A stretch of 13,298 nucleotides of DNA, taken from assembly GCA_002311315.1 (NCBI GenBank), contig DBZZ01000031.1, positions 1 through 13,298 on the forward strand, written 5' to 3'. Below are positions 1 through 7,060 of this stretch, in pieces. This DNA comes from Methylococcaceae bacterium UBA1147 (lineage in GTDB: Bacteria; Pseudomonadota; Gammaproteobacteria; Methylococcales; UBA1147). Position numbers and translations under genes: made by a program. The stretch's first letter is position 1. The number at the start of each line of letters is the position of its first letter. The notes under the pieces are model-generated. The model ran no database searches. It was not told where the DNA came from and saw only the letters and a program-made list of their open reading frames with translations.

Positions 1-1791
1 GCGCTCGGAGCCGAAGATGCGCATGAGGTCGTCTTCCAGCGACAGGAAGAAAGAAGAGCGCCCGGGGTCGCCCTGGCGGCCCGAGCGGCCGCGCAGCTGG
101 TTATCGATGCGACGGGATTCATGACGTTCCGAGCCGATCACGTGCAAGCCGCCCGACTCAAGAACCGCGCCATGGCGCTTTTCCCACTGTTCCCGGGCTT
201 GCTGAATCGCCGCGGCATCGTTCGGGTCCATCTGTTCCAGTTCTGCATCGAGGTTACCGCCAAGAACGATATCGGTTCCGCGGCCAGCCATGTTGGTGGC
301 GATGGTCACCGTGCCGGGACTTCCTGCCTGGGCAATGATGTGTGCTTCGCGCTCGTGCTGCTTGGCGTTGAGGATTTGGTGTTCGACTTCCTGTTTCCTG
401 AGTAGCCCCGACAGGTATTCCGAATTTTCGATGGATGTTGTCCCCACTAGCACCGGCTGTCCGCGCTTGACACAATCGCTGATGTCCTCACAGATGGCCT
501 TGTATTTTTCCCCGGTGGTCAGGTAAACCAGGTCGCCCTTGTCATCGCGCACCATGGGCCGGTGGGTCGGGATCACCACGACTTCGAGATTGTAGATCTG
601 CTGAAATTCGAAGGCCTCCGTATCCGCAGTACCGGTCATTCCAGAGAGCTTGTTGTACAAGCGAAAGTAATTCTGAAAAGTGATTGAGGCTAGAGTCTGG
701 TTTTCACTCCTAACCGTTACGCCTTCCTTGGCCTCAACGGCCTGGTGAAGACCGTCCGACCAGCGCCGGCCCGACATCACCCGGCCGGTGAATTCATCAA
801 CAATGACGACTTCATTGTTCTTCACAATATAGTCAACATCACGCAAGAACAAAACATGTGCACGCAGGGAAGCCAGGGTGTAATGCATTAGCGAGATATT
901 GGTCGAAGAATACAGGCTTTCTCCTTCGGCCATTAGCTTGTGCTCGACCATGAGATTCTCGATCTTTTCATGGCCCTCTTCGGTCAGGTACGCCTGCCGC
1001 GCCTTTTCGTCCAGGTAGTAATCCCCCGGGCCATCTTCTTCGACCTGTTTCGAGAGCAGGGGAACAATGGTATTGAGGTGCTGGTACAGTTCGGACTGAT
1101 CGTCGGTCGGACCAGAAATAATCAGTGGTGTGCGCGCCTCGTCGATCAGGATCGAGTCAACCTCGTCGACAATTGCAAAATTCAGATCCCGCTGGACCTT
1201 CTGACTCGAGTTGAACGCCATGTTGTCGCGCAGGTAGTCAAAACCGAATTCGTTGTTGGTCCCATAGGTGATATCCGCCGCGTAGGCCTCCCGGCGTTGA
1301 TCCGGCGTCAAATCGCTGACAATGACTCCGACGGTCAACCCGAGGAACTCGTAGATCTTGCCCATCCATGCGGCATCACGGGCTGCCAGGTAGTCGTTGA
1401 CAGTGACCAGGTGAACCCCTTTGCCCGACAGGGCATTCAGGTAAACCGCCAGTGTCGCCACCAGCGTCTTTCCCTCACCGGTCTTCATTTCGGCGATTTT
1501 TCCATCGTTCAGGATCAGTGCACCGATCAACTGAACATCGAAATGGCGCATGTTAACGGAACGCAAACCCGCTTCCCGAACCACCGCAAATGCCTCGGGC
1601 AACAGCTTGTTCATCGACTGGCCGTCGTTCAGACGCGAACGGAACTCATCGGTCTTGGCTCGCAATTCCGCATCGCTCAGCGACTGGAACTCCTTTTCGA
1701 ACACATTGACCTTTTTGACGATTTTCTTTTTCTTCTTGATCAGCCGATCATTGCGACTGCCAATGAAGAATCTAACGAGCTTACCAAACAT
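1..1791 (-). CDS. secA: Preprotein translocase ATPase SecA, partial (C-terminal third outside window)
   Basis: SecA is the ATP-driven motor that pushes unfolded preproteins through SecYEG at the inner membrane. The frame is open from an ATG at 1791 to the window edge, giving the first 597 residues of a protein usually near 900. The translation aligns by eye with E. coli SecA almost throughout. Walker A MKTGEGKT is at 102-109, the DEVD Walker B box at 209-212, and the NBD2 motif NMAGRGTDIVLGG and the motif VI stretch GRSGRQGD (about 568-575) lie near the visible end. The preprotein-binding domain is in between. The rest of the helical domains and any C-terminal zinc tail are not visible. The N-terminus is lysine-rich (KKKKK at about 19-23), where E. 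coli has arginines. The start is fixed by homology; its ribosome site is weak. No secM lies upstream, only a 304-nt gap. Confidence 0.98.
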   Translation of the reverse strand, partial: MFGKLVRFFIGSRNDRLIKKKKKIVKKVNVFEKEFQSLSDAELRAKTDEFRSRLNDGQSMNKLLPEAFAVVREAGLRSVNMRHFDVQLIGALILNDGKIAEMKTGEGKTLVATLAVYLNALSGKGVHLVTVNDYLAARDAAWMGKIYEFLGLTVGVIVSDLTPDQRREAYAADITYGTNNEFGFDYLRDNMAFNSSQKVQRDLNFAIVDEVDSILIDEARTPLIISGPTDDQSELYQHLNTIVPLLSKQVEEDGPGDYYLDEKARQAYLTEEGHEKIENLMVEHKLMAEGESLYSSTNISLMHYTLASLRAHVLFLRDVDYIVKNNEVVIVDEFTGRVMSGRRWSDGLHQAVEAKEGVTVRSENQTLASITFQNYFRLYNKLSGMTGTADTEAFEFQQIYNLEVVVIPTHRPMVRDDKGDLVYLTTGEKYKAICEDISDCVKRGQPVLVGTTSIENSEYLSGLLRKQEVEHQILNAKQHEREAHIIAQAGSPGTVTIATNMAGRGTDIVLGGNLDAELEQMDPNDAAAIQQAREQWEKRHGAVLESGGLHVIGSERHESRRIDNQLRGRSGRQGDPGRSSFFLSLEDDLMRIFGSER

Positions 1792-1869
1792 CAGACTAAT
1801 TCCAAGTTCTCAAATTAAGTGAATACCGCGCCCCAACTCACTGCGCTTCTTGATGGAAATACCGAAACC

Positions 1870-1886
1870 GCGACTTGAATGGTCGC
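1870..1886 (-). repeat. Small hairpin in secA leader
   Basis: Five-base arms GCGAC and GTCGC enclose a 7-nt loop. It lies about 80 nt upstream of the secA start and inside the 33-codon ORF. It is short and could occur by chance. It is listed because it sits next to two further inverted repeats. Confidence 0.3.
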
Positions 1887-1898
1887 TCCCAGAAACCG

Positions 1899-1909
1899 GC
1901 CTGTCAGGC
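1899..1909. repeat. Inverted repeat GCCTGTCAGGC
   Basis: This is a perfect 5+1+5 palindrome. On the secA-sense strand it reads GCCTGACAGGC, and its first G is the last base of the ATG of the 33-codon ORF. Folding of this element in RNA (four pairs around a GAC loop) would cover that start codon. It could equally be a protein-binding dyad. Confidence 0.4.
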
Positions 1910-1914
1910 ATTCT

Positions 1915-1928
1915 GCCAAGTTCTTGGC
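1915..1928. repeat. Inverted repeat GCCAAGTTCTTGGC
   Basis: This perfect 6+2+6 palindrome lies 5 nt from the preceding one. In RNA it could form a 5-bp stem with a four-base loop. GGCA at 1907-1910 could also pair with TGCC at 1914-1917 between the two repeats, giving a competing fold. The function is unknown. Confidence 0.45.
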
Positions 1929-1981
1929 GATTTCAGGTGCCCTATCGAGCCAGAAGCCTCCGACATCGGCCAAAAGTGATC

Positions 1982-1987
1982 ATTCTA
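1982..1987 (-). promoter_or_regulatory. Possible secA -10 box
   Basis: TAGAAT on the minus strand matches the sigma-70 -10 consensus at five of six bases and sits in the AT-rich part of the gap. At a 17-nt spacing the -35 position is poor (TGGCCG). Transcription from here would give a leader of roughly 180 nt before secA. This is a motif match only. Confidence 0.25.
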
Positions 1988-2043
1988 TGCAAATAATCGG
2001 GAATCGGCCAGTCGAGCCGGTACCAAAACATTGAGGAAGAGCG

Positions 2044-2084
2044 AAAAAAGAGTTGAGGCGGTTCGATCTATCAGAAAACCGCCT
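2044..2084 (-). terminator. Rho-independent-like terminator after the M23 gene
   Basis: Arms AGGCGGTT (2056-2063) and AACCGCCT (2077-2084) form a perfect 8-bp stem with a 13-nt loop. On the minus strand the stem is followed by six other bases and then TTTTTT (2049-2044). It begins 11 nt past the M23 stop codon. The long loop and the offset of the T tract make it weaker than a textbook terminator. It would separate M23 transcription from secA. Confidence 0.55.
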
Positions 2085-2095
2085 GCAACAACGAA

Positions 2096-2968
2096 CTAGC
2101 TGCCCCTGCGCATGAACTGCACCGGGTTGACCGTGCGGTCATGACGCAGAACCTCAAAATGGACGTGGGTTCCGGTCGCCCTGCCGGTTGAACCCATGTG
2201 GGCAATCACATCGCCCTTCTCGACCCGTTCTCCGACGACCACTGTCAGATCATTGTTGTGCCCATAACGTGTCACGTACCCGTTACCATGATCAATGGTA
2301 ACCATGTTTCCGTATCCACCATTCCGGGACGCCAGAACGATCACACCGGAAGCAACGGCCATGACCTCGGTACCCCATTGTCCGGCAAAATCGACACCAC
2401 TATGAAACCTGCTCTTTCCGGAAAAGGGGTCTATCCGCCAACCATAAGTGGAACTCAACTAGCCGCTCTTGACCGGACGACCCGAAGGAACGGTTTCCCC
2501 TTCGATTTTCCGGTGGACAACCAGCTCGTTCAGCAGTTCCAGCTGAATTTCCTGGTCGTGGATGCTTGTCGAAAAGGCATCCACGTGTTTCAGTAGTGCA
2601 TGGTAACTCAGCGAATCACCAGCAATCTCGGCATCCGAACCACCCATACCCGGTGTGCCCGAAAAATCGAACTCGCTCTGGCCAATGTCCAGCTCATCGA
2701 CCATTCGTTGACCAATGGCATTCAAACGCAGAATCTGGGACTGCATCTGGCCCAGTCTAATCGCGATGGCATCCATCTGGTTCCGCAGCTGCGGCTCTAA
2801 ATCAGGCTGGCTGCGTTCGGCCAGAATGGCATCCTTGACATCAACCATCTGTTCCGCCTGTTTGGATCCGTAATATTTACCCAGAGCAAAGACTACGGAA
2901 CACGCCAAGCAAACCGCGGCTGTAACAAAAAATCGGACTTTACCCGACCGACGATTAATATTGTACAT
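2096..2968 (-). pseudogene. M23 family metallopeptidase with in-frame amber stop
   Basis: M23 (LytM-type) enzymes cleave peptidoglycan peptide cross-links in the periplasm, or activate amidases when degenerate. From the ATG at 2968 the frame encodes a short basic N-terminus, one membrane segment (about residues 12-32), a coiled-coil-like stretch (about 50-100) and a linker ending in GRPVKSG. Then TAG occurs as codon 170. The same frame continues without gap or shift as LSSTYGWRIDPFSGK and a full M23 domain to a second TAG at 2096. The metal ligands are all present: HxxxD (H189, D193), H237 and HxH (H268, H270). Read through, the protein would be 290 codons. Relatives commonly read ...GWLSS here, so TAG probably replaces TGG. 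Without readthrough, only a 169-residue membrane coiled-coil piece lacking the enzyme would be made. AAGG lies 6 nt before the start codon. The location between the dciA-like gene and secA matches Pseudomonas. The alternative to a true pseudogene is a sequencing or assembly error. Confidence 0.85.
2459..2461 (-). other. Premature in-frame TAG in the M23 gene
   Basis: The plus strand reads CTA here, giving codons GGC-TAG-TTG-AGT-TCC on the minus strand. One base change would restore TGG. TAG also ends lpxC, ftsZ and this M23 frame itself, so amber is an ordinary stop in this genome and general reassignment is unlikely. The TTG directly after it could in theory restart translation, but no Shine-Dalgarno is visible. 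Confidence 0.9.
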
Positions 2969-3024
2969 AGGATGCCTTGTTCAGTAATCTCTGGACTGAT
3001 GCGAATCAATCCTCTCCTTCCTGA

Positions 3025-3047
3025 TGGATGGTCGTGGGAGCCATCCA
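3025..3047. repeat. Inverted repeat in the divergent M23 / dciA-like intergenic region
   Basis: Arms TGGATGG (3025-3031) and CCATCCA (3041-3047) are perfect complements with a 9-nt spacer. The element is central in the 106-nt region between two divergent start codons. It could be an operator or a leader hairpin for the dciA-like gene. No clear sigma-70 promoter was recognised on either strand. Confidence 0.4.
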
Positions 3048-3074
3048 CCGGACCCAAACCTTTAATCACCAGTC

Positions 3075-3530
3075 ATGCCGAAAGAACCTTCCCCGGTCTA
3101 TAAAATTCTTCAAACTAGCCATCCGGGTTTCCAAATCCTCCAACAGCAAGCACTCGAGCAACGGCAACTTCTGGCAATTGCCCAGGCAGCATGTCCGGAA
3201 GCGCTTGCCAAACTCTTGATTGGCTGTGCACACAAGAACGGAAAGCTGACCCTGCTAACCGAATCAACCGCAGCGGCATCGCAGCTGCGGTTCTACACTC
3301 CAGGCATTGCGGCCAAACTGAAATCCAGATCAATCGAGGATATAAAAACGATCGGGGTCCGGGTTGTCCGGCCACTACGGAACGAGTCTCCGGTTCCAAC
3401 AGCCCAATCGCTTCCATCGACCGAAACCATTCAGATACTGCGTGAATCCATGAACTCCAGCCCCCATTCGGACCTGAAAGGCGCGATTCAGCGCCTTGCA
3501 GCCACGCTGGAAAAATCCCACCATCGTTGA
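3075..3530 (+). CDS. dciA: DUF721 / DciA-like protein
   Basis: This is the only plus-strand gene I support. DUF721 proteins include DciA, which helps load the replicative helicase DnaB in bacteria lacking DnaC. The 151-residue product has the family outline: a helical start, a PEALAKLLIGCAHKNGKL segment where the family has a conserved Leu-Pro and 'g.L.l' pattern, then QLRFYTPGIAAKL, and a strand ending IKTIGVRVVRP (about 90-101). The C-terminal tail of about 50 residues is low in recognisable features. The start is ATG at 3075; an in-frame TAA lies only 9 nt upstream of it. No Shine-Dalgarno is visible, so translation may be weak or leaderless. It diverges from the M23 gene and converges on lpxC with 28 nt between stop codons. 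The same neighbour set is found in Pseudomonas. The family call is fairly secure; the helicase role is inferred from the family. Confidence 0.85.
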   Translation: MPKEPSPVYKILQTSHPGFQILQQQALEQRQLLAIAQAACPEALAKLLIGCAHKNGKLTLLTESTAAASQLRFYTPGIAAKLKSRSIEDIKTIGVRVVRPLRNESPVPTAQSLPSTETIQILRESMNSSPHSDLKGAIQRLAATLEKSHHR

Positions 3531-3558
3531 CCCGGTTCAGGGCCCAGGAAAAAGGATG

Positions 3559-4473
3559 CTATGCCGTCGCCTGTACCGGTTCCATAAACAAAATCGGCGC
3601 CTCGCTTGCATCGTCGAAGGTCACCAATTCCCATGCGTCCTCGTTTTTCAGTAATTCCCTGAGCAACCGATTGTTCAGGGCATGCCCCGACTTGTAACCC
3701 TCGAAACTACCAATGAGACTGTGCCCAAGAAGGTACAGATCTCCGATCGCATCAAGGATCTTGTGTTTCACGAATTCGTCTACATAACGTAGACCGTCCT
3801 CATTCAAAATCCGGTAATCGTCGACAACAATCGCGTTCTCCAGGCTGCCTCCCAGGGCAAGATTCCTTGACCGCAGGGCCTCGATATCCTTCATGAAGCC
3901 GAAGGTCCTGGCCCGGCTCACTTCCTTGACGAACGAAGTCGATGAAAAATCGATGCTTGCCGTCGTGACGTCCTTGTTGAATGCCGGATGAACAAAATCG
4001 ATGGTGAATGTCACCTTGAACCCGTCAAAGGGCTCAAAGCAGGCCCACTTGTCACCGTCCTCGACCTTGATCTTGCGCTTAATTCGGATGAACCTTTTCG
4101 GCGCATCCTGGTCCTTGATTCCGGCAGACTGCAGCAGGAAGACAAACGGCCCGGCACTCCCGTCCATGATCGGTACTTCCGGCGCGCTGACATCAATCAA
4201 TGCATTGTCGATCCCAAGACCTGCAAGTGCGGAGAGCAGGTGCTCAACGGTTGAGATCTTGACCCCGTCCTGAACCAGGGTCGTCGACAGAATGGTCTCG
4301 CCGACATTTTCCGGCCGTGCGTCAATGACCACCGGTTCGGCAAGGTCAGAACGCCTGAACTTGATCCCGGTATCCGGCGCAGCGGGACGAAGTGTCAAAT
4401 ACACTTGCTCCCCGGTGTGGAGTCCCACTCCTGTCGCCCGGATTACATTTTTCAACGTTCTCTGTCTCAGCAT
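3559..4473 (-). CDS. lpxC: UDP-3-O-acyl-N-acetylglucosamine deacetylase LpxC
   Basis: LpxC is a cytosolic zinc amidase that performs the committed step of lipid A synthesis by deacetylating UDP-3-O-acyl-GlcNAc. The 304-residue product is the usual length (E. coli 305). The start MLRQRTLKNVIRATGVGLHTG is typical. Zinc ligands H78, H237 and D241, catalytic E77 and the later conserved H264 (in GYKSGHALNN) are all present, each one residue less than in E. coli numbering. The gene follows ftsZ after 130 nt, as in E. coli and Pseudomonas, and the gap carries its own promoter-like motif. AGGAG lies 13 nt before the ATG, longer than ideal, but homology fixes this start. E. coli LpxC is controlled by FtsH proteolysis; nothing here shows whether that applies. 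It ends in TAG. Confidence 0.98.
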   Translation of the reverse strand: MLRQRTLKNVIRATGVGLHTGEQVYLTLRPAAPDTGIKFRRSDLAEPVVIDARPENVGETILSTTLVQDGVKISTVEHLLSALAGLGIDNALIDVSAPEVPIMDGSAGPFVFLLQSAGIKDQDAPKRFIRIKRKIKVEDGDKWACFEPFDGFKVTFTIDFVHPAFNKDVTTASIDFSSTSFVKEVSRARTFGFMKDIEALRSRNLALGGSLENAIVVDDYRILNEDGLRYVDEFVKHKILDAIGDLYLLGHSLIGSFEGYKSGHALNNRLLRELLKNEDAWELVTFDDASEAPILFMEPVQATA

Positions 4474-4486
4474 AGAACTAAACCAT

Positions 4487-4491
4487 CTCCT
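4487..4491 (-). promoter_or_regulatory. Shine-Dalgarno of lpxC at long spacing
   Basis: AGGAG on the minus strand is 13 nt from the lpxC ATG. It is the only good anti-SD match upstream, and an ATG nearer to it is followed two codons later by TAG. The long spacing suggests modest initiation. Confidence 0.5.
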
Positions 4492-4523
4492 CTCACGTCA
4501 TACCTCGCCGTAAAATGGGGCGG

Positions 4524-4532
4524 ATAATAACA
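4524..4532 (-). promoter_or_regulatory. Possible extended -10 promoter of lpxC
   Basis: TGTTATTAT on the minus strand combines a TGn extension with TATTAT, a five-of-six match to the -10 consensus. The -35 region is weak, which extended -10 promoters tolerate. It lies in the AT-rich part of the ftsZ-lpxC gap and would give a leader near 45 nt. A weak stem (TCCGG at 4579-4583 with CCGGA at 4599-4603) overlaps the ftsZ stop but lacks a T tract, so it is not called a terminator. Confidence 0.4.
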
Positions 4533-4603
4533 TAATCAGGCAGGCCTAAACAGCCAGATACCCCCTACTTGCACGAAATCCGGAAACTAGCATTCACACC
4601 GGA

Positions 4604-5755
4604 CTAGTCGGCCTGCCGCCGCAGAAAAGCCGGTATATCAAGGTAGTCCAGGTCGTCATCCTTGCGGTGATCGGTCCTCGTCCGCTTGGCTTCTGCGCCT
4701 TTCTGCCGGATGATCGTCGGCTTGTCCAGCTGTCCGAAATCCAGTTCCCCGGTCTTTGTCCGCACCAGCCGAATCGTTTCGTTCTTCCCGGCTGCAGCAT
4801 TGGCCAGTCCGGTCGCCACCACTGTCACCCGAATTTCCTCGTGCAACTCGGGATCGATCACCGTTCCGATTACGAACACCGCGTCATCCGATGCGAATTC
4901 CTTGACCGTGTTGCCAACTTCGTCAAATTCACCCAGCGCCAGATCCGGTCCACCGGTGATATTGACCAGGATTCCGCGAGCCCCCTGGAGATTGACATCC
5001 TCCAGCAGAGGGCTGGCGATTGCCTTTTCAGCCGCTTCTCGCGCCTTGTTTTCACCCGTTGCCACGCCGGTACCCATCATGGCCAGACCCATTTCGGACA
5101 TCACCTTGCGCACGTCGGCAAAATCGACGTTGATCAGGCCCGGCCGAGTAATCAGGTCTGCGATCCCCTGGACCGCCCCATAAAGAACATCGTTGGCCTC
5201 GTTAAACGCGTTGACCAGTGAAACCTCCCGGCCCAGGACCGGCAGTAGTTTTTCGTTCGGAATGGTGATTAACGAATCGACGTACTGGCGGAGTTCTTCG
5301 ATGCCCTTTTCCGCCACGGCAGCCCGCTGTTTGCCTTCGAAGGGAAATGGCCGGGTCACTACGGCCACTGTCAAAATCCCCATGTCTTTTGCGATCTCGG
5401 CAAAAACCGGGCTGGCACCGGTTCCTGTTCCACCGCCCATGCCGGCCGTCAGGAAAACCATGTCAGCTCCTTCCATGGCCTGTTCGATCCTTTCACGGTC
5501 ATCAACGGCCGCCTGGCGACCGATCTCCGGATTGGTTCCTGCACCCAGTCCCTTGGTCAGTTCGTTGCCCAGCTGGATCACGGTCCGCGCCGATACGTTG
5601 TTCAATGCCTGCGCATCGGTATTGGCGCAGATAAAGTCTACCCCATCTATCTGGCTGTTCATCATATGGTTTACGGCATTACCCCCGCCCCCGCCGATAC
5701 CAACAACCTTGATTATCGCATTCTGTCCATATGCATCCATCAATTCGAATTTCAT
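4604..5755 (-). CDS. ftsZ: Cell division GTPase FtsZ
   Basis: FtsZ is the tubulin-like GTPase that polymerises into the Z-ring at midcell and recruits the divisome. The 383-residue product equals the E. coli length. The N-terminal nucleotide loop GGGGGNAVNHM lies at about 21-31, and the tubulin signature GGGTGTG at 107-113. It is followed by ASP where many homologues have AAP, a mild variant. The catalytic T7 loop NVDFADV is at 209-215, with D211 and D214 in place. The C-terminal peptide LDIPAFLRRQAD (372-383), which binds FtsA and ZipA, is almost identical to that of E. coli. The linker is short. It follows ftsA after 45 nt and has the best ribosome site in the window, consistent with the high FtsZ level relative to FtsA and FtsQ known in other bacteria. 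It ends in TAG. Confidence 0.99.
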   Translation of the reverse strand: MKFELMDAYGQNAIIKVVGIGGGGGNAVNHMMNSQIDGVDFICANTDAQALNNVSARTVIQLGNELTKGLGAGTNPEIGRQAAVDDRERIEQAMEGADMVFLTAGMGGGTGTGASPVFAEIAKDMGILTVAVVTRPFPFEGKQRAAVAEKGIEELRQYVDSLITIPNEKLLPVLGREVSLVNAFNEANDVLYGAVQGIADLITRPGLINVDFADVRKVMSEMGLAMMGTGVATGENKAREAAEKAIASPLLEDVNLQGARGILVNITGGPDLALGEFDEVGNTVKEFASDDAVFVIGTVIDPELHEEIRVTVVATGLANAAAGKNETIRLVRTKTGELDFGQLDKPTIIRQKGAEAKRTRTDHRKDDDLDYLDIPAFLRRQAD

Positions 5756-5763
5756 GTCATTAT

Positions 5764-5769
5764 CCTCCT
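5764..5769 (-). promoter_or_regulatory. Strong Shine-Dalgarno of ftsZ
   Basis: A full AGGAGG lies 8 nt before the ftsZ ATG. No other gene here has a six-base match of this kind at good spacing except murC (GGAGGT). ftsA just upstream has only a purine-rich stretch, suggesting translation-level adjustment of the FtsZ:FtsA ratio. Confidence 0.8.
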
Positions 5770-5800
5770 GTTACCACCTTATCAACGAATCATTCCTCGG

Positions 5801-7039
5801 TTAGAAATTACCCTGGAACCAGTTTTTCATCCTTGCCCATACCCCACCTGAACTCTCGCGTTCGCCGTACTGCATTTTCTGCGCAGAATCGCGATTTTGC
5901 AGCCCAAACATCAGCAACCCCACACCCGTTGCATAAATCGGATTACTGGCCACATCCGTCAGCCCACCAACATCCGACGGCACACCAAGCCGCACCGGCA
6001 TGTGGAAGACCTCTTCGGCCAGATCGACCAAGCCTTCCATCTTTGAACTACCCCCGGTCACCACGATGCCGGCGGCAATCAGGTCTTCGAAGCCGCTGCG
6101 GCGTAGTTCGGCCTGCACCAGAATCATCAGCTCTTCATAACGCGGCTCCACGATTTCGGCCAGATTCTGTTTCGAAATCCTGCGCGCAGGCCGGTCCCCG
6201 ATGCTGGGGACTTCGATCGTGTCTTCGAGCGACGCCAGCTGAGTAAGAGCGCAGGCATGGTTAATCTTGATCTCTTCCGCATGTAGTGTCGGCGTCCTCA
6301 GCGCAACGGCGATGTCGTTCGTCACCTGGTCACCGGCGATCGGAATCACCGCGGTATGCCGAATCGCCCCTTCGGTGAACACGGCGATATCGGTGGTACC
6401 GCCGCCAATGTCGACTAGACAAACACCCAGTTCTTTTTCGTCATCGGTCAGAACCGCGGTACATGAGGCAAGCTGCTCGAGAATAATGTCGTCGACTTCC
6501 AGGTTGCACCGGCGGATACACTTGATGATGTTCTGGGCCGCACTGACTGCCCCCGTGACCATGTGGACCCTGGCCTCCAGGCGAATACCGGACATACCGA
6601 CCGGTTCCTTGATCCCTTCCTGGCGATCGATGATGAATTCCTGAGGCAGGATATGAAGGATTTTCTGGTCGGCCGGAATGGCAACGGCCCTGGCCGAATC
6701 GATGACCCGGTCGACATCGCTCTGGGTCACTTCCTTGTCCTTGATGGCAACGATGCCATGTGAATTGAGGCTGCCTATATGACTTCCGGCGATCCCCGCG
6801 TACACCGAATGAATCTTGCATCCCGCCATCAATTCAGCTTCTTCGACCGCTCGCTGGATCGAATGCACCGTCGACTCAAGATTGACCACCACGCCTTTCT
6901 TCATCCCTCTAGACGGGCTGGACCCGATACCGATGACCTCGATCACTCCCTCGCTGGTCTGTTCACCGACGATCGCCGCGACTTTCGATGTCCCAATATC
7001 CAGTCCGACGATCAGGTTTCTGTCAGTCTTCTTTGCCAT
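5801..7039 (-). CDS. ftsA: Cell division protein FtsA
   Basis: FtsA is an actin-like ATPase that tethers FtsZ filaments to the inner membrane and signals to late divisome proteins. The 412-residue product (E. coli 420) has the actin-fold phosphate-1 motif GLDIGTSK (12-19), the FtsA-specific 1C domain after about residue 84, phosphate-2 LVDIGGGTTD (208-217), and the adenosine motif GGSSKMEG (329-336). The C-terminal amphipathic helix GVWARMKNWFQGNF (399-412), rich in aromatic and basic residues, is the membrane anchor. It starts 21 nt after the ftsQ stop. The region before the ATG is purine-rich (CAGAGAAAATAAA) but a poor SD, implying lower translation than ftsZ. It ends in TAA. Confidence 0.99.
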   Translation of the reverse strand: MAKKTDRNLIVGLDIGTSKVAAIVGEQTSEGVIEVIGIGSSPSRGMKKGVVVNLESTVHSIQRAVEEAELMAGCKIHSVYAGIAGSHIGSLNSHGIVAIKDKEVTQSDVDRVIDSARAVAIPADQKILHILPQEFIIDRQEGIKEPVGMSGIRLEARVHMVTGAVSAAQNIIKCIRRCNLEVDDIILEQLASCTAVLTDDEKELGVCLVDIGGGTTDIAVFTEGAIRHTAVIPIAGDQVTNDIAVALRTPTLHAEEIKINHACALTQLASLEDTIEVPSIGDRPARRISKQNLAEIVEPRYEELMILVQAELRRSGFEDLIAAGIVVTGGSSKMEGLVDLAEEVFHMPVRLGVPSDVGGLTDVASNPIYATGVGLLMFGLQNRDSAQKMQYGERESSGGVWARMKNWFQGNF

Positions 7040-7060
7040 TTTATTTTCTCTGAATCTGTG

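Larger units (their letters stand above)
1792..2095. other. 304-nt gap between M23 gene and secA, probable secA leader
   Basis: No convincing protein gene is present. Next to the M23 stop is a terminator-like hairpin (2044-2084). Read on the minus strand toward secA, there follow a possible -10 box (1982-1987), a 14-bp inverted repeat (1915-1928), an 11-bp inverted repeat (1899-1909), a small hairpin (1870-1886) and a 33-codon ATG ORF (1911-1810) ending 18 nt before secA. E. coli has secM in the comparable place, encoding a secreted arrest peptide that tunes secA. The ORF here has no signal peptide and no visible Shine-Dalgarno, so it is not a SecM by sequence. Confidence 0.6.

Noticed and set aside
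940..1818. 292-codon plus-strand ORF opposite secA
   Set aside because: It is fully antisense to conserved secA sequence and has no family-like features; it is a shadow of secA codon usage.
1810..1911. 33-codon ORF before secA as a SecM-type arrest peptide gene
   Set aside because: There is no signal peptide, an in-frame TGA 24 nt upstream of the ATG prevents extension, no SD is visible, and nothing resembles the SecM arrest motif. It is kept only as part of the leader finding.
2096..2458. Separate small gene starting at TTG 2458 encoding a free M23 domain
   Set aside because: The TTG directly follows the amber codon, has no SD, and would give a protein without signal or membrane segment. 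A broken longer gene explains the data better.
2459..2461. Genome-wide reassignment of TAG
   Set aside because: lpxC, ftsZ and the M23 frame itself end in TAG at the lengths expected for their families, so TAG acts as a stop.
4577..4605. Hairpin at the ftsZ stop as a terminator
   Set aside because: The stem is only about five solid pairs with a 15-nt loop, overlaps the stop codon and has no T tract.
4667..5804. Several 165-203-codon plus-strand ORFs opposite ftsZ
   Set aside because: Overlapping ORFs in two frames, all antisense to ftsZ, with unremarkable composition and no ribosome sites noted.
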